DNA of 10,068 nucleotides from Cycloclasticus sp. (GTDB lineage Bacteria > Pseudomonadota > Gammaproteobacteria > Methylococcales > Cycloclasticaceae): the NCBI GenBank assembly GCA_019090295.1, contig JAHRWG010000354.1, positions 1 to 10,068 on the forward strand, written 5' to 3'. Of the stretch, positions 6,665 to 10,068 are shown piece after piece. Numbering within the stretch: position 1 is the first letter of the stretch; each line of letters begins with the position of its first letter. Made by a program: the position numbers and the translations under genes. The notes under the pieces are model-generated. The model saw only the letters and a list, made by a program, of their open reading frames with translations, had not been told where the DNA came from and did no database searches.

Positions 6665-7261
6665 TTACCCCTGAGTTGATTTAATGTTTTGAATTGAACG
6701 TGTGGTGAAAAGCGCGAGCACAATGTTAATGACTGCCACGACGAGACTGATTCCAATAGCCATACCTTTGTTTTCCGCGAGATATCCCATTAACCCTTTG
6801 TCTTGTGTTTGCACAACAAAGCCAGAAGGCATGGTTTCGCGAGCAACAAGGGTGTAGAGGTTCACTACTTCCAACCCAATCACCAAAAGCAGAATGACAC
6901 CTGCTAACCCTGCGATGATTTGGTTCTGCGGATGAGAGAACCATTCCTGAGGATCATCAAGAATTCTCTGACGGAAAACCTCTGACCAAATAAATATCGG
7001 TGTAGCCACCGAGAAGGTCGCGAGCAACATCGAAATGATATGGCTTGCATTTGCGTCAGGATCAATAGCACTAAACATTGCGCCAATGACGGGCAGTTCG
7101 TTTAAATACGTGTCACTCATAAGTCCTATGGTCTCGGTGTAAACCGCGTAGAACATCGTAAACATCGATATTTCAAGCGTGATGCAAAATAGGATTGTTA
7201 GAACGGATGAAAAGCTCGGTGCTGATATCCCTTGAAAGGGGCTGGAGTTATTGAACTTCAT
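6665..7261 (-). CDS. Four-helix integral membrane protein of the transfer operon
   Basis: A 198-residue protein, family not recognised. Membrane helices are predicted at about 18-41, 73-95, 114-139 and 165-187, with both termini probably cytoplasmic. The loops between helices 1-2 (about 42-72, acidic) and 3-4 (about 140-164) would then be periplasmic. The cytoplasmic loop (about 96-113) is charged (FRQRILDDPQEW). The ATG at 7261 is supported by GGAGA 7 nt upstream; the longer reading from 7318 lies inside the preceding gene and lacks such a site. The start overlaps the stop of the 64-residue gene as ATGA, and the next gene begins 3 bp after its stop. It may be an inner-membrane platform for the lipoprotein and VWA protein; this is from context only. 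Confidence 0.8.
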   Translation of the reverse strand: MKFNNSSPFQGISAPSFSSVLTILFCITLEISMFTMFYAVYTETIGLMSDTYLNELPVIGAMFSAIDPDANASHIISMLLATFSVATPIFIWSEVFRQRILDDPQEWFSHPQNQIIAGLAGVILLLVIGLEVVNLYTLVARETMPSGFVVQTQDKGLMGYLAENKGMAIGISLVVAVINIVLALFTTRSIQNIKSTQG

Positions 7262-7452
7262 GAGTAATTCTCCTGTGGTTTTGTTTGTAGGGCGTTGATG
7301 CATCCGCTTTGGAAGCACTGTGGGTTAGTGCAGTCAGTCCACTGGGGGCATGGTGTTGAGGAGGGGCTTTGCTGCTGATATGCCCCCAAATAGATGTTGA
7401 TTGAGATACTGCTTATGGCTTCTACTGAACAGCTCTTGTGTCTTTTCTTCAT
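7258..7452 (-). CDS. 64-residue Cys-rich peptide, first gene of the operon
   Basis: Function not recognised. The N-terminus is basic (MKKRHKSC) with a mildly hydrophobic stretch at about 10-24. The C-terminal half holds four regularly spaced cysteines: Cys35-x5-Cys41-x4-Cys46-x4-Cys51. A small metal-binding or disulfide-bonded unit is possible. The ATG at 7452 has AGAGG 7 nt upstream, and the stop overlaps the next gene's start as ATGA, which argues that it is translated. A longer frame back to 7572 would run through the promoter and palindrome and is not used. The basic N-terminus could be a poor signal sequence; export is uncertain. Confidence 0.6.
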   Translation of the reverse strand: MKKRHKSCSVEAISSISINIYLGAYQQQSPSSTPCPQWTDCTNPQCFQSGCINALQTKPQENYS

Positions 7453-7515
7453 GGTTACACCTCTGGTTTGATTTCTCGTAAAAACGAACCCAGTGAAAAT
7501 CATTGAGGTGGTGGA

Positions 7516-7544
7516 TGTATAAGAGGGGGGCTTCTGGGTTTTCA
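7516..7544 (-). promoter_or_regulatory. Candidate leftward promoter of the transfer operon
   Basis: On the leftward strand TATACA (7521-7516) is a good -10 box. TGAAAA (7544-7539), 17 bp upstream, is a weak -35. Transcription would begin near 7509, leaving a leader of about 57 nt before the ATG at 7452. The -35 lies inside the 12-bp palindrome, so a protein bound there would block this promoter. Confidence 0.35.
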
Positions 7545-7564
7545 GAAGAGTACTTCTGAAAACC
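7537..7564. repeat. Perfect 12-bp palindrome, probable operator
   Basis: GGTTTTCAGAAG (7537-7548) and CTTCTGAAAACC (7553-7564) are exact inverse complements with AGTA between them. A third half-site CTTCTG lies at 7531-7536, so CTTCTG recurs 22 bp apart in the same orientation. That is about two helical turns, as expected for two repressor dimers on one face. A poly-T tail is lacking on the leftward strand, so it is unlikely to be a terminator. The binding protein is not identified. Confidence 0.6.
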
Positions 7565-7622
7565 TGTATCATATTGAATATTAAGGAGTTTATTGCATTT
7601 TAGGCTTCTAGCTAAAACCCAA

Positions 7623-7660
7623 AGCCCAATATAATTTGTTTTTCCGTTAATATTGGGGCT
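7623..7660 (+). promoter_or_regulatory. Candidate rightward promoter with overlapping inverted repeat
   Basis: TATAAT at 7630-7635 is a perfect -10 box for the rightward TPR gene, though no good -35 is seen 16-18 bp upstream. The arms AGCCCAATAT (7623-7632) and ATATTGGGGCT (7650-7660) pair with one extra base and a 17-nt loop. The repeat therefore covers the -10 box and the expected start of transcription near 7642. It may be an operator or a leader hairpin. Confidence 0.4.
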
Positions 7661-7680
7661 GGCAAATCATATGGATACGT

Positions 7681-9924
7681 ATGGATATTTCAGCAATTCA
7701 GGCTCTTCTTGCATCGTTGGATGCTGAGCAGCGGGCATTTTTGGGTCACATTTGTCTGAATGTGAACTCAAAAGCATACAACGCTGCCGAGGCTGATGTG
7801 GGAGGCGTGCCAACGCGTTGGGACGGTTGGGTGTTTAAAAAATATATTCAGAATGTCCCTCAATCTAATTTAGAGAGATTTAGGGAGCTTGCCTACAACA
7901 GCGGTGTTTACGAAACATTCAAGCGGATGAATAACCAAGGGGCTAGAAAGGAAACGTCTGAGAAGGTTTTTTGTTTGTCTGCGATGGCACAGCACCAAAC
8001 TTTGGCTGAGCACTTAGCGGGGTTCATACTGTATTGCCAAGAGTTGGATTACGTCCCGAAAGGTTTTTCAGGGTATGAGCATGTGATTGATCGCTTACTT
8101 AAAAATGACCGCCAAGCAAGTGATGCAGGAGAAGATGCAAGCCTTTCTATGCACGATAACGTGCTCATTGGAAATGAGATTGACGCAATTAGAAAGGATA
8201 TGGGGTTTTATCCCTATGGCATAACTTCGTTAGAGGAAGTAAATCGTAGTAAAGCAGAGGCCGCCTTTAGAACAATTGAAAAAGTAATCGGTATTTGTGG
8301 CCAAACGATTGAGCTTGCTGAGATTAAAGTATCACTTCTTTGTATTTTAAAGAAATTCGATGAGGCTTTGGAAATTTCTCAAGAAATGTATCAATCTGAG
8401 CCAGATAAACTTGAGGCGGTTTTGTCGTATGGGATGGCACTTACTTTTTCTGGGGGTAATGATGAAGCCGTTGAAGTGTATAAGAAGGCGGAGAGTGCCT
8501 TTCCTAATGATGTTCGGTTGTTTTTCAATATAGCCAGAAATCTAGATGTTCTTGAAAGATACGATGAGGCCGAAAAAAGCTATTTACGCGTCATCTCTAT
8601 TGAAAAACGCCATTTAAAATCATACATAAACTTGGCTAGGTTATACCGTGGGGCAGACAAACATCGTGCAGCTGAATTTATATTGCGCCGCGCCCTTACG
8701 ATTTCTCCAAACAACAAATTGATTACGAAGGAGCTATTTTTATCTGCTGCTTTTCAAAAAAAATATTGGCTATCCGCTAGGCTGTTCTTCCATATTGAGA
8801 AATATATGAGTCGAAGGATTTTCGATGCATTTCTTCTACCAGTTCGAATCGTATTATCAGTCTCCCCCAGCAGAGTTAATAAGCTCATTGAACATGAGAT
8901 TAATGACATTGAATCTAATCCATTAACATCAAACACGGAAAAGCATTTTAGGTACTCTGGGCTTGTCGATACACTGTATCAGATATTGAATTTTCACCAT
9001 GGCATCAGGAAAAGCAAGGTTATTTCATACATCCGGCAATGCCGCTCAAAAATGCGGTTCCTTTCTGGACGGGATGAAGATCAAAGAACTTACTTTGAAG
9101 TTTGCTCCGAGTATGAGCTAAAGGTTTGGGAAGCTAGAAACGAAGGTGATACCGAACAATTTATGGGGCGTATTCTAGATTTGGCAGGTTTTTATCGTTC
9201 TGAGTATGAAGAGCATAATCAGCTGTATTTGTTGAGAGAGGCCGTGGTCTGGTTTAAAGAGGCAACAAAAATACGTAGTGATGAGAGGTATGTGTCTGCG
9301 TGGTTCGAGCTAGGACTGGTTTTTTATGAAATTGGATTTAGAGAGAAATCCCCAAAACTAATTAAGAAAAGCATCGCAGCTTACGAAAAATTTGATAAAT
9401 GTGCCGACCTTACAGCTTTTAAAAGAGGCCTTGCTGATAGCAAATTTAACAATGCAAACAATGTTCAATCCTTGGCGATGTTCAAGAAAAGTAAGAGACT
9501 TTATCTAAAGTCGGTTAAGTGTTTTGATGATGCTCATAAAATGTTTGGCGAGTTGGATGACAAGATATGGCAAAGCTACTGTTTAAGAAATAAGGGTGTT
9601 AGTTATTTGAAACTATTTTTTCTGCGTGAGAGAAAGGATGGAAGTTATATTGATACGGCTATTAAGTGTTTTCAAGAATCAATTAGGGCAGGAAATATAA
9701 ATGATGATCCTTTTCATATTGCAAATACCCATGTCAATCTGGGGGATGCGTTATATCAGCAAGCAATATTGAAGGATGACGTAGATATAGTTCGCTCTTC
9801 AATATCATCGTATCAAGAAACTATAGATGTTTTTACGCAAAACGATGCGTTGGAACGCTGTCATGAGGTTGAAGAGAAGTGCGGCAATGTAAAAGCAGAG
9901 CTTGAACGTTGTTTGGCTGACTGA
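7681..9924 (+). CDS. Large tetratricopeptide-repeat (TPR) protein of unknown function
   Basis: A 747-residue, largely helical, presumably cytoplasmic protein with no signal peptide or membrane segment. Residues 1-180 form an N-terminal domain I do not recognise (it includes VPTRWDGWVFKKYIQ near 43-57). TPR units are readable at about 213-375 (for example SYGMALTFSGGNDEAVEVYKK and LARLYRGADKHRAAEFILRRAL) and again at about 495-735 (for example AWFELGLVFYEIG and ANTHVNLGDALYQQAI). The region between is helical but irregular. TPR arrays hold partner proteins; no catalytic motif is seen. The ATG at 7681 is the first in frame after a stop at 7648; the Shine-Dalgarno is weak. The gene is AT-richer than its neighbours (16 G/C of 60 at 9661-9720 against 27 of 60 at 4741-4800), suggesting a different origin. 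It is transcribed away from the transfer operon, so it may be cargo or a regulator. Confidence 0.85.
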   Translation: MDISAIQALLASLDAEQRAFLGHICLNVNSKAYNAAEADVGGVPTRWDGWVFKKYIQNVPQSNLERFRELAYNSGVYETFKRMNNQGARKETSEKVFCLSAMAQHQTLAEHLAGFILYCQELDYVPKGFSGYEHVIDRLLKNDRQASDAGEDASLSMHDNVLIGNEIDAIRKDMGFYPYGITSLEEVNRSKAEAAFRTIEKVIGICGQTIELAEIKVSLLCILKKFDEALEISQEMYQSEPDKLEAVLSYGMALTFSGGNDEAVEVYKKAESAFPNDVRLFFNIARNLDVLERYDEAEKSYLRVISIEKRHLKSYINLARLYRGADKHRAAEFILRRALTISPNNKLITKELFLSAAFQKKYWLSARLFFHIEKYMSRRIFDAFLLPVRIVLSVSPSRVNKLIEHEINDIESNPLTSNTEKHFRYSGLVDTLYQILNFHHGIRKSKVISYIRQCRSKMRFLSGRDEDQRTYFEVCSEYELKVWEARNEGDTEQFMGRILDLAGFYRSEYEEHNQLYLLREAVVWFKEATKIRSDERYVSAWFELGLVFYEIGFREKSPKLIKKSIAAYEKFDKCADLTAFKRGLADSKFNNANNVQSLAMFKKSKRLYLKSVKCFDDAHKMFGELDDKIWQSYCLRNKGVSYLKLFFLRERKDGSYIDTAIKCFQESIRAGNINDDPFHIANTHVNLGDALYQQAILKDDVDIVRSSISSYQETIDVFTQNDALERCHEVEEKCGNVKAELERCLAD

Positions 9925-9947
9925 TCCAAAATCAAATTATAGTATTC

Positions 9948-10046
9948 CTAAATTTTGAAAGCTATTTTCTTCATCCATTCATATTTCTGTTCAAGACTTG
10001 GGCCATCCCCATAGCGGGGACGGTCATATCTATGCCCCATCAATAC
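9948..10046 (-). CDS. C-terminal 32 codons of an unidentified gene
   Basis: An open frame enters from the right edge and ends at TAG (9950-9948). The peptide contains GHRYDRPRYGDG, then EQKYEWMKKIAFKI. The basic and aromatic composition and a clean stop 23 bp from the convergent TPR gene look like a true gene end, but the family cannot be told from 32 residues. The frame ends at the adapter junction. Confidence 0.4.
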   Translation of the reverse strand, partial: VLMGHRYDRPRYGDGPSLEQKYEWMKKIAFKI

Positions 10047-10068
10047 CTGTCTCTTATACACATCTGAC
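10047..10068. other. Sequencing adapter (Tn5 mosaic end, Nextera-type), not genomic
   Basis: CTGTCTCTTATACACATCT is the 19-bp Tn5 mosaic end used in Nextera libraries. It is followed by GAC, as in the read-through adapter. It stands exactly at the contig end, so it is an untrimmed technical sequence and the true contig stops at 10046. Confidence 0.95.

Noticed and set aside
7671..7727. ATG at 7671, ten bases before the TPR start, within a TATGGATA direct repeat
   Set aside because: It opens an 18-codon frame out of phase with the TPR gene. It could be a leader peptide, but no good ribosome site is seen.
10047..10068. Genuine Tn5-family transposon end
   Set aside because: Only one end is present, exactly at the contig edge, and the following bases match the library adapter.
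1..10068. tRNA genes, rRNA genes, CRISPR arrays or insertion sequences
   Set aside because: I saw no cloverleaf-type sequence, regularly spaced repeats, transposase or paired terminal repeats. A covariance-model search would be needed to exclude a tRNA fragment.

Overview
This 10 kb contig looks like part of a mobilizable or conjugative element (plasmid or integrative element), most likely alphaproteobacterial. The lineage rests on the style of the relaxase N-terminus (MILKG-QRGGARQ), MobC, the VirD4/TraG coupling protein and the large serine recombinase, and is an inference. Base composition is moderate in the transfer genes and clearly AT-richer in the right-hand gene. The last 22 bases are sequencing-library adapter, so the right edge is technical. 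The left edge cuts through the relaxase gene.

Layout. Everything from 1 to 7452 is read leftward in two blocks. The right block (7452 to 2902) is a tightly packed six-gene operon: a 64-residue Cys-rich peptide, a four-helix membrane protein, a lipoprotein, an exported von Willebrand factor A (VWA) protein with a complete MIDAS, a VirD4/TraG-type coupling ATPase without an N-terminal membrane anchor, and a 138-residue membrane protein. Genes are joined by short gaps or overlaps with good ribosome-binding sites. A 12-bp perfect palindrome and a candidate promoter lie at its head.

Next comes a gap of about 280 bp (2625-2901) with two terminator-like hairpins and further inverted repeats. The left block follows (2624 to beyond position 1): a 71-residue protein, a 608-residue large serine recombinase, mobC and the relaxase. 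Here too the genes overlap or nearly touch. A short inverted repeat just upstream of mobC, inside the 3' end of the recombinase gene, is a candidate oriT.

To the right, a divergent promoter region (7453-7680) separates the transfer operon from a rightward 747-residue TPR protein of unknown function. The last 32 codons of an unidentified gene converge on it from the contig end.

How it may work together (inference): the recombinase would excise or integrate the element, or resolve multimers. MobC and the relaxase would process oriT, and the coupling protein would hand the DNA-relaxase complex to a secretion channel. No mating-channel genes (VirB4, VirB6 and so on) are visible. The lipoprotein, VWA, membrane-protein and coupling-ATPase cassette is the least familiar part and the best candidate for an undescribed envelope module.
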